Positions 54,623-63,093 of a stretch of 64,000 nt of DNA are shown one piece after another. The translations under genes and the position numbers were made by a program. Origin of the DNA: Denitrobaculum sp965232285 (GTDB lineage Bacteria; Pseudomonadota; Alphaproteobacteria; Kiloniellales; Kiloniellaceae); NCBI GenBank assembly GCA_965232285.1, contig CBDDPL010000004.1, forward strand, positions 4,402,001 to 4,466,000, in the 5' to 3' direction. Within the stretch, counting starts at the first letter, position 1. Every line of letters starts with the position of its first letter. The notes beneath the pieces were generated by a model that had not been told where the DNA came from, did no database searches, and was given only the letters and a program-made list of their open reading frames with translations.

Positions 54623-55393
54623 ATGACCGATCCTATTGAGCTCAAACGTTCCGGCCGCGTGGTGACCGTCACCTTGAACCGCCCCAAGGCTCTGAATGCC
54701 CTGAACAGCGAGGTGATGCGGGAGATCGCCGGCCAATTGACCGCGCTCGACAACGATCCGGAGACCGGCTGCTTCGTTCTGACCGGCTCGGAACGGGCCT
54801 TCGCCGCCGGGGCGGATATCTCCGAAATGCAGCCGAAGAACTTCCAGGAGATGTACCGCGAGGACTTCTTTGCCGGCTGGGAAGCCTTCGCCCGCCTGCG
54901 CACACCCAAGATTGCGGCGGTGGCGGGCTACGCCCTGGGAGGCGGCTGCGAACTCGCCATGATGTGCGACATGATCTTCGCCGCCGACACGGCGAAGTTC
55001 GGCCAGCCGGAGATCAAGCTGGGGGTGATCCCGGGCATCGGCGGCTCGCAGCGTCTGCCCCGCCTGGTGGGGCGCGCCCTCGCCATGGACATGATCCTGA
55101 CCGGCCGCATGATCGACGCGGAGGAAGCCCTGCGTGCCGGACTGGTCTCACGGGTGATTCCGGCGGCCTCGCTGCTGGAAGAGACGGAAGCGGCGGCGCA
55201 GACGATCGCCGGCTATTCGAAGCCCGCTGTCACCGTCGCTCGGGAGGCCGTCGCACGCGCCGAGGAAACTTCCCTGAACGAAGGCATCCTCTTCGAGCGG
55301 CGGGTCTTTCATGCGCTCTTCGCGACCGCAGACCAGAAGGAAGGGATGACCGCCTTCCTGGAAAAGCGGCCAGCCACATTCGGCGGAAACTAG
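54623..55393 (+). CDS. Enoyl-CoA hydratase/crotonase-family protein
   Basis: A 256-residue crotonase-fold protein. The oxyanion-hole loop is AGYALGGGCELAMMCD, and the catalytic region QPEIKLGVIPGIGGSQRLP has the first Glu; the second position is Asp in AMDMILTG, as in many alphaproteobacterial hydratases. GAGGGGG stands upstream of the ATG, 16 bp after the flavoprotein stop, so it belongs to the same transcript as the adenylation gene. It may be an ordinary beta-oxidation hydratase or be specialised for this module. Confidence 0.85.
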   Translation: MTDPIELKRSGRVVTVTLNRPKALNALNSEVMREIAGQLTALDNDPETGCFVLTGSERAFAAGADISEMQPKNFQEMYREDFFAGWEAFARLRTPKIAAVAGYALGGGCELAMMCDMIFAADTAKFGQPEIKLGVIPGIGGSQRLPRLVGRALAMDMILTGRMIDAEEALRAGLVSRVIPAASLLEETEAAAQTIAGYSKPAVTVAREAVARAEETSLNEGILFERRVFHALFATADQKEGMTAFLEKRPATFGGN

Positions 55394-55414
55394 TCTTCCG
55401 CTGATTACCTGTGC

Positions 55415-56983
55415 TCAGGCCCTGCGTCGACCGGAGATCTCTCGCTGAATCCGGTCGGCCAGGGCCTCGGGTGTTCCGTCACTTTCGAGGACTTCCCAGG
55501 CGAGAGGTCCGAGATCGTAACGAAACTGCTGATCGACGACTGCCGGCGTGGCGTCGGAGGCATCCCCTTCCCGAGCAGCAACACGTTGCTTCAGAACCGA
55601 TTTGGGCGCGGTCAGCCAAAATCCATGAGCAGGAACCTGCTGGCGTGCCGCGATTTCCTCCGCCGAACGCCGCTCCTCAGGCTTCGCGAAGACGGCATCG
55701 AGGATTACGCTATGCCGCGCGGACAGGACCTCATCGGCACGCTTGAACAGAATGCCGTAGACCTGTGCATTGACCTCCTGGCTGTAGCACTGGACGGGCA
55801 GACGCTTCGTATCCGTCACGCCGAACAGCTCCTTGCGGATCACGTCGCTGCGCAGATGGACGGCGCCGGGCGCGGAACCAATGGCGGGCGCCAGAGCGCG
55901 TGACACGCTGGTCTTACCGCTGCCCGACAGACCGCCGATCGCGACACAGTCCGGCTGCGTCAGCTCCAGAAAGCCCAGGGCATAGCGAAAGTATTTCTGC
56001 GCCGCATCGCGGCCTCCCTGGGCGGCGGAGACCTTGGCCCGGATCGCGGCCCGCGCGGACAGAAACAATGGCAGCAGCGGCAAGGCCTCATAGTCGCCGG
56101 TCGCCGTCAGGTAACGGTTGAACAGAAAGTTCGCCGCACCCTCGCATCCCCGCTCCCACAGATCCATCAGCAGGAAGGCGAGATCATAAAAGACATCGAT
56201 CGTCGCAATCCGGTCGTCGAACTCGATGGCATCGAAGAGCAGCGGACGCCCTTCGAACATCACGATATTGGCGAGATGGAGATCTCCGTGACAGTGCCGG
56301 ACCTTGCCCCTGGTGCCGCGCGTGACCAGGAGCTCACGACAGGTCTCGACCAGGTCGAGCGACTTACGAGTAAGTGCAAGCGAGTCGGCGCGCGGAAAGA
56401 GGGCGCGATGCTCTTCGAATGCCAGATCGTTTCCGCGGATGATTTCGGCAAAGCTCTCGGCCCCGTCGAAGTCAGCCGCACAGCGCGGTGCCGCGGCATG
56501 GAACGCAGCAATAGACCGCGCAAGCTCCTCGAGAAGATCTCTGCTCAAGGCCTGCTTCTCAGCCAAACGGTCCAACATCTTCTCGCGGTCGAAACGCCGC
56601 ATCTCGACCGCCCATTCGACCACCGGATCCAGCGAGTCCTTAACCCGACCGCACTCAAGATAGAGCCGTCCCGCAGAGTTGCGGCGAATAGCGCAAAGAC
56701 CGAGATAGATCTCCGGCGCGGTTCTGCGGTTGATTTCCACTTCATGCCGGCAGGCAGCCTCGCGCAGGGCCAGGGTCGAGAAATCCAGATAAGGATAGAT
56801 CACGGCGCGTTTGATCTTGTAGGCGCGGTCCCCAGCCAGGAACACCATCGCCGCGTGGGTGTCGATGCGCTCCACTGCGTCGCTTGCGATACCATAGGCC
56901 GCTGGCGAGACGAGAAAAGCTTCAACCTCAGACTGGTCGCCGACCTGGTGTGTTCGAGTCCGTGAATCTTTGTCCGAAGACAT
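55415..56983 (-). CDS. Fused aminoglycoside phosphotransferase-like and AAA/P-loop kinase protein
   Basis: A 522-residue two-domain protein. The N-terminal half is APH-like (HCHGDLHLANIV as the catalytic loop, FDAIEFDDRIATIDVFYDLA as the metal site), and the C-terminal half is a P-loop kinase (IGGLSGSGKTSVSRALA, then HLRSDVIRKELFG). This fusion is widespread and uncharacterised. The ATG at 56983 is preferred to a TTG four codons earlier. It is convergent with the crotonase gene (21 bp). Substrate unknown. Confidence 0.82.
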   Translation of the reverse strand: MSSDKDSRTRTHQVGDQSEVEAFLVSPAAYGIASDAVERIDTHAAMVFLAGDRAYKIKRAVIYPYLDFSTLALREAACRHEVEINRRTAPEIYLGLCAIRRNSAGRLYLECGRVKDSLDPVVEWAVEMRRFDREKMLDRLAEKQALSRDLLEELARSIAAFHAAAPRCAADFDGAESFAEIIRGNDLAFEEHRALFPRADSLALTRKSLDLVETCRELLVTRGTRGKVRHCHGDLHLANIVMFEGRPLLFDAIEFDDRIATIDVFYDLAFLLMDLWERGCEGAANFLFNRYLTATGDYEALPLLPLFLSARAAIRAKVSAAQGGRDAAQKYFRYALGFLELTQPDCVAIGGLSGSGKTSVSRALAPAIGSAPGAVHLRSDVIRKELFGVTDTKRLPVQCYSQEVNAQVYGILFKRADEVLSARHSVILDAVFAKPEERRSAEEIAARQQVPAHGFWLTAPKSVLKQRVAAREGDASDATPAVVDQQFRYDLGPLAWEVLESDGTPEALADRIQREISGRRRA

Positions 56984-57119
56984 TGCACCTGCCAAGATGA
57001 AAGGATGTCGAAAACCTTGATCTTTCAGGAGCTTAAACCTGCCTGGCAGGCTTGAACCATGACCTGGATCAAATCAGCACGGCCGGAAGATGAAGACAGC
57101 AAGCGAAGGACGGCAAGCG

Positions 57120-57914
57120 TCAATCGTCGTCGCTGATCAGTCGGGACAACTCGGCCGCGGCTTCGCGCAGCCGGGGCAGGTGACGTCGCGCTTCTTTCAG
57201 CGCCATTCTCTGCACCGGTGCGTGAATCGCGATGGTGGACAACAGGCGGCCGCTCGGGTCGTTCACGGGCACGGCCAGCGCAATCATGCCCTCCATGAAC
57301 TCCTCGGCATCCTCAGCATGACCTTCGCGCCGCACCCGGTCGAGTTCCTTGATCAGGTCTGCGCGCCGCGTGATGGTATGCGTCGTATGCGGTGAGAGCG
57401 TTCGATGCTGGAGATACGCCTCGAGCTGAGCTTCGCTCAAACTGCCGAGGTAAAGCTTGCCGCCGGCCGTGCAGTAAAGCGGGACGCGGCTGCGCACCGG
57501 CAGTTGGATGCGCAGCGGCCACTTGGTCTCCACCCGCTCCAGATAGAGCATCTCTTCTCCATCCGGAACCGCAAGGTTACAGGTTTCGCCAACCTCTTCG
57601 GCCAGCGCCGTCATGGCGGCCATGCGCGCGGAGCGAAGACTTCGGGCGGAGAGCACCTCGGCGGCCAGCACCCGAAGCCGCGCACCCGGAATGAAACCCT
57701 TGCCACCCAGGTTCCTTTGCAGGAAGCCTTCCTCCTCCAGCGTGGCGAAGAGGCGATGGATCGTCGGCTTGGGCAGTCTGAGTTTTTGGTTGATGTCCGA
57801 CGGCGTGACTGGAACGCCCTGCCTTGCCACCTCCTCCAGCACGAGGAGGAGGCGCAAGACGGTAGGGATGCTGTCCGGCTTCTCTTTCTGTACGGCCGTC
57901 GTCACAGCAGACAC
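57120..57914 (-). CDS. iseR: IclR-family regulator of the isethionate cluster
   Basis: A 264-residue IclR regulator, with the winged helix in VTPSDINQKLRLPKPTIHRLFATLEEEGF and the effector domain including YCTAGGKLYLGSLSEAQLEAYL and LSTIAIHAPVQRM. It lies 8 bp downstream of the TRAP large-subunit gene on the same strand. IclR-type IseR regulators accompany isethionate genes in other proteobacteria, so isethionate or sulfoacetaldehyde is the likely effector. The start is a GTG. The gene symbol rests on context. Confidence 0.75.
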   Translation of the reverse strand: MSAVTTAVQKEKPDSIPTVLRLLLVLEEVARQGVPVTPSDINQKLRLPKPTIHRLFATLEEEGFLQRNLGGKGFIPGARLRVLAAEVLSARSLRSARMAAMTALAEEVGETCNLAVPDGEEMLYLERVETKWPLRIQLPVRSRVPLYCTAGGKLYLGSLSEAQLEAYLQHRTLSPHTTHTITRRADLIKELDRVRREGHAEDAEEFMEGMIALAVPVNDPSGRLLSTIAIHAPVQRMALKEARRHLPRLREAAAELSRLISDDD

Positions 57915-57922
57915 TCTCTAAA

Positions 57923-59290
57923 TCAGCCTCCGCGGTTGGGCAGCAGGAGCGTGGAGAGATCCGGCACCAGGGCCACCACGATCCAGACGCTGATCAGGGC
58001 GATGAGATAGGGCACTGTATAGCGTAAGAGCTTGAAGTAAGGGACCCCGGTCACCCCGCTTGCCACATAGAGGTTCAAACCGTAAGGCGGCGTGATGAAG
58101 CCGATCGAGCCACCGACCAGGAAGAGCACCGCGAAGTGGACCGGATCGACCCCGATCGAATGTGCGATCGGCGCCAGGATCGGTGCCAGGATGATCGTGT
58201 TCGGCAGGCTCTCCAGAACCATCCCCGCGATGAAAACGATGATCATGGCGGTGAAGAGAACCGCGTAGTAACCACCCATGCCGGTCACGAAGGCCTCGAT
58301 GGTTTCCCGGGCGCCCAGCAGCGAGAGAATCTGCTGCATCACCACCGAGATGGCGATCAGGGGCGCCAGAATACCGGTGATCTGGGCCGAGCGGATCACG
58401 ATGCTGGGGATCTCGAAGAAGGTGAAGCCTTCCACCAGCAACTGCTCGCCGTAGCTCTTTTCCTCCGGTGAGCGATTGGGGTCTCTGTCGCCCAGCAGCT
58501 TGAAGAGCGGCAGCGAGATCAGACCCACGATGATACAGAAGCCCACGGTCACACCGGCCGCTTCGGTCGGCGAAAACTTACCGGTATAGATCCCCCAGAG
58601 GACCAGACCGATGGCGAAGAAACCCAGCCAGGCACCGAAGGCCGTCTTGAGCACGCGGACCATCTTGAGCTGGATCAGATGCCCCCAGCCGTTTCTTGTG
58701 CAGACGATCCAGCAGGCCACCTGCATACCGACCACCATCATCAGCCCGGGAATGATGCCGCCAACGAAGAGATCGGAGATCGGCAGGTTCATCAGGAAGC
58801 CGTAAACGATGAAGATGATCGACGGCGGAATGATGATACCGACCGTGCCGCCGGCGGCGGAGGTCGCCGCGGCAAAGCGCTCGTCATAGCCACCCTTGAC
58901 CATTTCCGGGTGCATCATCGCGCCGATGGTCGCCGTGGTCGCTGAGTTGGAACCGGAGATCGCGGCGAAGAGACCGCAAGCCCCGAGACTCGCCATTGCC
59001 AGACCGCCCCGCAGCCAGCCCAGGCAGGCATAGGCGAAGTCCGACAGCCGGCGCGCGATACCCGACTTGTTGATGAGGTCACCGGTCAGAATGAAGAGCG
59101 GCATCGCGAGCAACGCAAAGCCGTCGGTAAAGACATCCGAGAGCGCGACACCGATATTGTCGAGCGTCAGCCCCAGGACAAAACTCGCGCCAATGACCCA
59201 AAAGCCGATGACGAGAAAGATCGGAACACCGAGCATAAAGAAGACGGTGACGCCGATCGAAATGATGAGAATCCAGTTTCCGTCAGACAT
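57923..59290 (-). CDS. iseM: TRAP transporter large membrane subunit (isethionate type)
   Basis: A 455-residue DctM-like subunit with about twelve membrane segments, the sodium-coupled channel part of a TRAP transporter. Typical blocks are PLFILTGDLINKSGIARRL, GLFAAISGSNSATTATIGAM and GGSIGFITPPYGLNLYVASG. It follows the small subunit by 9 bp and precedes the IclR gene by 8 bp. By context with the GMC dehydrogenase and xsc it should move isethionate; the symbol follows IseKLM, as I recall it from alphaproteobacteria. Confidence 0.82.
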   Translation of the reverse strand: MSDGNWILIISIGVTVFFMLGVPIFLVIGFWVIGASFVLGLTLDNIGVALSDVFTDGFALLAMPLFILTGDLINKSGIARRLSDFAYACLGWLRGGLAMASLGACGLFAAISGSNSATTATIGAMMHPEMVKGGYDERFAAATSAAGGTVGIIIPPSIIFIVYGFLMNLPISDLFVGGIIPGLMMVVGMQVACWIVCTRNGWGHLIQLKMVRVLKTAFGAWLGFFAIGLVLWGIYTGKFSPTEAAGVTVGFCIIVGLISLPLFKLLGDRDPNRSPEEKSYGEQLLVEGFTFFEIPSIVIRSAQITGILAPLIAISVVMQQILSLLGARETIEAFVTGMGGYYAVLFTAMIIVFIAGMVLESLPNTIILAPILAPIAHSIGVDPVHFAVLFLVGGSIGFITPPYGLNLYVASGVTGVPYFKLLRYTVPYLIALISVWIVVALVPDLSTLLLPNRGG

Positions 59291-59299
59291 CTCCGCCCC

Positions 59300-59968
59300 C
59301 TAGTCGCTGATCATTGCCGTTTGCTGAATCACCGGTTCGCCGGACCGGAAACGCTTCACATCATCCATGAAATTCTCGATGACGCGCGCGCTCAGGATCA
59401 GCCAGCTCGCCGGAACACAGGCATAGAACCACCACTGCATGACATTGTCGGTGCCCAGGAGGATCTGAAAGTTGGAGGCGGAATTGGCGGTTTGCTTCGT
59501 GGTCGTCACGATGACGATCAAGGCGAAGGTCAACCAGAGCACGGCATCCAGGCTCACACAGAACATCTGGCCGATGCGCGGCATGCCGGCTCGGAACTCG
59601 GAGAAGGAAAGATGGGACCGCAGGCGCGTGTTATAGGCGCAGCCGACCCAGGTCATGATCAGGAAAAGATAAGGCGGCAGGGTCGTCGACCAGGGCGCCT
59701 GAACCTGAAAGACAAAACGCCGGATCACTTCAACGAAGATCACCATGGCAATGACGAGGTAACTGGTGATCAGCACCGTGCGTTCCAGGTGTTTGTCCAG
59801 AAACGGCACAGCCTGCAGCAACTTAAGAACCAAAAACCCGCCGAGCAGTACGACGACCGCCCCCAGGTAATAAGCCGCCGAATGATTCAAAGATTCCGCG
59901 AACATCCACGAATCCCCGGAGAGGATTGCGTCGAAGATCGCACCGGCGCCCTCAAAAAATGATGACAT
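59300..59968 (-). CDS. iseL: TRAP transporter small membrane subunit (isethionate type)
   Basis: A 222-residue DctQ-like subunit with four main membrane segments (for example AAYYLGAVVVLLGGFLVLKL and FALIVIVTTTKQ) and an added N-terminal stretch, so it is longer than the usual 160-180 residues. ARVIENFMDDVKRF ends the conserved part. It lies between the solute-binding and large-subunit genes. The solute-binding gene is separated from it by a 107-bp gap with a strong hairpin. Confidence 0.8.
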   Translation of the reverse strand: MSSFFEGAGAIFDAILSGDSWMFAESLNHSAAYYLGAVVVLLGGFLVLKLLQAVPFLDKHLERTVLITSYLVIAMVIFVEVIRRFVFQVQAPWSTTLPPYLFLIMTWVGCAYNTRLRSHLSFSEFRAGMPRIGQMFCVSLDAVLWLTFALIVIVTTTKQTANSASNFQILLGTDNVMQWWFYACVPASWLILSARVIENFMDDVKRFRSGEPVIQQTAMISD

Positions 59969-60019
59969 GCTCGATCCCTCCCGCCGTCAGACTTTTTTGT
60001 CTGGTCTTTTTTATAGACT

Positions 60020-60074
60020 CTAAAGCGACACCGCGCCCCTCCGGATCTCGGGAGGGACGCGGTGACAGCTTTAG
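60020..60074 (-). other. Strong hairpin after the TRAP binding-protein gene
   Basis: Directly after the iseK stop codon, CTAAAGC (60020-60026) pairs with GCTTTAG (60068-60074), and inside it CACCGCG (60029-60035) pairs with CGCGGTG (60058-60064) and CCCTCC with GGAGGG, interrupted by small bulges. There is no T-run, so it should not stop all transcription. Such hairpins after binding-protein genes usually protect the upstream message and allow more binding protein than membrane subunits. Confidence 0.65.
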
Positions 60075-60075
60075 A

Positions 60076-61308
60076 TCAGGCTTTCCACCAGCGCCGTGGC
60101 TCGACGTTCTCCGGCAGCATATCCGCGGGAACTTCGCGGGCAATCCGGTGAATCTCGGCGTAGGTGTCGATGCCGCCGGCCCAGTTGTTCAGACGCTCGC
60201 GCCACTGTGCCCAGGGCTCCGGATTGAACTCCGGCGAGCACATTTCTTCGGCCATCTTGATCTCTTCAGCGGGCAGGAATGCAGGACGGACGTTGTTCTC
60301 TGCGAACAGCGTGCCCGGCAACTGCGGATCGGAGAAACCGACCGTCTTGACCAGCGCGGCTTCGTTGGCTGCCTGGACATGGACCTGAGCCAGATAGGAC
60401 GACTCAAGAACAGCGTCCTGCAGATCGCCGCCGAGGCTGTCGAAGACCTTGGCGGACATGGAGGTGTGTTCCGTGCCGCAGAAGAACTTCAGATCGACCG
60501 CCTGCGAAACCACCGGCGACATGTTGGCGTAAGCCACGGCGGATGCCCAGGTTTCGGCACCGTCGATCAGGCCCTGCTTCAGGCCGTCGAGGGTTTCTTC
60601 CCAGGCGATCGGAACCGGGTTGAGGTTGAGGAGCTGCATGGCGATACGGCCGAGCTGCGTACCCGTGACGCGGTTTTTGGTGCCGAACAGGGTTTCGAGC
60701 TTGGTGACGGTCGGCTTGTCTTCCCACTTCAGGCCAAGCTGGATGCCGCGGAGTTCGGCGTGGCTGAAGAGGAATTTCAGGCCATGACGCTTCTCGAGCG
60801 GATCGCGCAGGATCTTCTGGCTCTCCGGGCTGTAGAGGAAGTGATACTGAGACGCGCGACCCGGAAACACGAAGGCGTAGTCCAGCACGTTCAGGTACGG
60901 CGCACCGCCGGCGGAGTTCTGCGTGGAAGCCGCATAGATATCGACGATACCCTGCTGCGTTTTCTTCACACAGGAAAGCTGACCACAGATCTGGTTGTCG
61001 CCGATGAATTCGATGCGGATTTCACCGTCGGTGCGGGACTCGAGGTCACGGGCAAATTCCAGAGCACCCGCCCGTTCGATCAGCAGGTTGCGCGCGTTGA
61101 AGCCGGCCGCGCCGAACTTCAGATTGAACTTAGCCGGCTTGGCAAAACGTTTCTCGTAGGTCGATTCGGCGGCCCGCGCCAGGCTTGGCAAGGTCACCGC
61201 ACCGGTAAGGCCGGCCGCGGCCATCAGAGTCGACGACATGCCGTATTGGCCGGCAACCCTGAAGAGATCTCGCCGCGAGATTCCCTTGAGCTTATTTGAG
61301 ACAGTCAC
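60076..61308 (-). CDS. iseK: TRAP transporter solute-binding protein (isethionate type), Tat-exported
   Basis: A 410-residue DctP-type periplasmic binding protein. The N-terminus has a twin-arginine signal (GISRRDLFRVAGQYG, then a hydrophobic stretch ending SLARAAES). The ligand-binding region has the family pattern (ARNLLIERAGALEFARDLES; GTEHTSMSAKVFDSLGGDLQ). The start is a GTG with AGGGAGGA upstream. It is divergent from the GMC dehydrogenase gene over a region with a palindrome. Isethionate as ligand is inferred from the neighbours. Confidence 0.82.
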   Translation of the reverse strand: MTVSNKLKGISRRDLFRVAGQYGMSSTLMAAAGLTGAVTLPSLARAAESTYEKRFAKPAKFNLKFGAAGFNARNLLIERAGALEFARDLESRTDGEIRIEFIGDNQICGQLSCVKKTQQGIVDIYAASTQNSAGGAPYLNVLDYAFVFPGRASQYHFLYSPESQKILRDPLEKRHGLKFLFSHAELRGIQLGLKWEDKPTVTKLETLFGTKNRVTGTQLGRIAMQLLNLNPVPIAWEETLDGLKQGLIDGAETWASAVAYANMSPVVSQAVDLKFFCGTEHTSMSAKVFDSLGGDLQDAVLESSYLAQVHVQAANEAALVKTVGFSDPQLPGTLFAENNVRPAFLPAEEIKMAEEMCSPEFNPEPWAQWRERLNNWAGGIDTYAEIHRIAREVPADMLPENVEPRRWWKA

Positions 61309-61335
61309 TGTATCCTCCCTTGCAATTAAACGCGC

Positions 61336-61360
61336 TTTATGAGACTTATGGTCTCAAAAA
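61336..61360. promoter_or_regulatory. Palindromic operator between iseK and iseJ
   Basis: TTTATGAGAC (61336-61345) and GTCTCAAAAA (61351-61360) are inverted copies at 9 of 10 positions around a 5-base spacer TTATG. It lies centrally in the 116-bp divergent region and is the best site for the IclR-type regulator encoded in the same cluster. Binding is inferred. Confidence 0.6.
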
Positions 61361-61424
61361 ATACACTATCTGCACAAAAAGGCAAGCCAATCCTTAAGGC
61401 AAGATAATCGGGAGGACGACGGCA

Positions 61425-63038
61425 ATGCAGGAAATGGAAGCTGATTTTGTGGTCGTTGGCGCCGGCTCCGCCGGTTGCGTGCTGGCGAACCGTCTGAGCG
61501 CCGATTCCGGGAACCGGGTCATCCTGTTGGAAGCAGGAGGCCGCGACTGGAACCCCTGGATCCATATTCCGGTCGGCTACTTCAAGACCATGCACAATCC
61601 AAGCGTCGACTGGTGCTATAAAACCGAGCCGGATCCAGGGCTTAACGGACGTCAGCTCGACTGGCCGCGCGGCAAGGTCCTCGGCGGCTCAAGCTCGCTC
61701 AACGGCCTGCTCTATGTACGCGGGCAAAAGGAAGACTATGAGCGCTGGCGCCAGATGGGCAATCCCGGCTGGGGCTGGGACGACGTGCTGCCACTGTTCA
61801 GGAAAGCCGAGGATCAGGAGCGCGGCGAAGACGAGTTTCATGGCGTCGGCGGCCCTCTGTCGGTTTCCAACATGCGCCTGAGTCGCCCGATCTGCGATTC
61901 CTGGGTCGCGGCGGCGCAGAATGCCGGCTACCCCTACAACAGCGACTACAACGGCGCCGAGCAGGAAGGCGTGGGCTACTTCCAGTTGACCGCGCGCAAG
62001 GGCCGCCGCTGCAGCTCGGCCGTGGCCTACCTGAACCCGGTCAAGAAGCGCCCCAACCTGCAGATCATCACCAAAGCCATGACCACCCGGGTCGTGATCG
62101 AGGGCAAGCGCGCCGTCGGTGTCGCCTTTACCGGGCCCGACGGCAGCGAACAGATCGTCAAGGCGAAGCGCGACATCATTCTGTCTTCCGGCGCCATCGG
62201 TTCGCCGCAGATCCTGATGCTGTCGGGAATCGGCGAGGCCGCGCAGCTCAAGGACAACGGTCTCGAGGTCGTGGCCGACCTGCCGGGTGTCGGTAAGAAC
62301 CTCCAGGACCACCTGCAGGCCAGGCTCATCTACAAGTGCAATGAACCGACCCTAAATGACGAAGTCCGCAGCTACTTCAATCAGATGCGGATCGGCCTGA
62401 AGTACATTCTCTTCCGCGCCGGGCCAATGACCATGGCGGCCAGCCTTGCCACCGGCTTCCTGAAGACCCGCGACGAGGTGGCAACGCCGGATATTCAGTT
62501 TCATATCCAGCCCTGGTCGGCCGACAGCCCGGGTGAAGGGGTGCATCCCTTCTCGGCCTTTACGGCTTCCGTCTGTCAACTGCGGCCCGAGAGCCGCGGT
62601 GAAATCAGGTTGAAGGGCGCCGACCCCAAGACCTACCCGGCTATTCACCCCAACTACCTGGCCACCGAGACCGATCGCAGAACCATCGTGGACGGCATCA
62701 AGATCGCCATGAAGATCGCCCAGCAGCAACCCTTGGCGGGTAAGATCGCCGAGCAGTTCCGGCCCGGTCCCTCGGAGACCAGCGACGAAGAACTGCTTGA
62801 ATGGGCCAGGAACTACTCCACGACCATCTATCACCCGACGGGCACCTGCAAGATGGGACAGGATCCGCAAGCGGTGGTCGATGCCCGCCTGCGGGTGCAT
62901 GGCATCGCAGGCCTGAGAGTCGCCGACTGTTCGATCATGCCGGAGATCGTCTCGGGCAACACCAATGCCCCGGCCATCATGATCGGCGAAAAAGCTTCAG
63001 CAATGGTTCTTGAGGACGCCCGGGCCGCGGCGGAGTGA
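61425..63038 (+). CDS. iseJ: GMC-family dehydrogenase, probable isethionate dehydrogenase
   Basis: A 537-residue FAD-dependent GMC oxidoreductase, choline-dehydrogenase-like. The FAD motif is VVVGAGSAGCVLANRLSA at residues 9-26. The GMC signature is PRGKVLGGSSSLNGLLYVRG, and the catalytic His is in YHPTGTCKMGQ with the second position near GNTNAPAIMIGE. Context (IclR, TRAP transporter, xsc) matches isethionate dehydrogenase IseJ, which makes sulfoacetaldehyde. Choline or another alcohol as substrate is the main alternative. No signal peptide is seen. GGGAGGAC lies upstream of the ATG; xsc follows by 55 bp. Confidence 0.78.
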   Translation: MQEMEADFVVVGAGSAGCVLANRLSADSGNRVILLEAGGRDWNPWIHIPVGYFKTMHNPSVDWCYKTEPDPGLNGRQLDWPRGKVLGGSSSLNGLLYVRGQKEDYERWRQMGNPGWGWDDVLPLFRKAEDQERGEDEFHGVGGPLSVSNMRLSRPICDSWVAAAQNAGYPYNSDYNGAEQEGVGYFQLTARKGRRCSSAVAYLNPVKKRPNLQIITKAMTTRVVIEGKRAVGVAFTGPDGSEQIVKAKRDIILSSGAIGSPQILMLSGIGEAAQLKDNGLEVVADLPGVGKNLQDHLQARLIYKCNEPTLNDEVRSYFNQMRIGLKYILFRAGPMTMAASLATGFLKTRDEVATPDIQFHIQPWSADSPGEGVHPFSAFTASVCQLRPESRGEIRLKGADPKTYPAIHPNYLATETDRRTIVDGIKIAMKIAQQQPLAGKIAEQFRPGPSETSDEELLEWARNYSTTIYHPTGTCKMGQDPQAVVDARLRVHGIAGLRVADCSIMPEIVSGNTNAPAIMIGEKASAMVLEDARAAAE

Positions 63039-63093
63039 CCGCGTTAAGCCCGGCGCAACAATCGAATTTGGACGACGAGAGAGGAACTTAGTT

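Noticed and set aside
59985..60012. CAGAC/GTCTG hairpin with T-rich flanks
   Set aside because: Its T-run is on the plus strand, where no gene ends; short arms could be chance.
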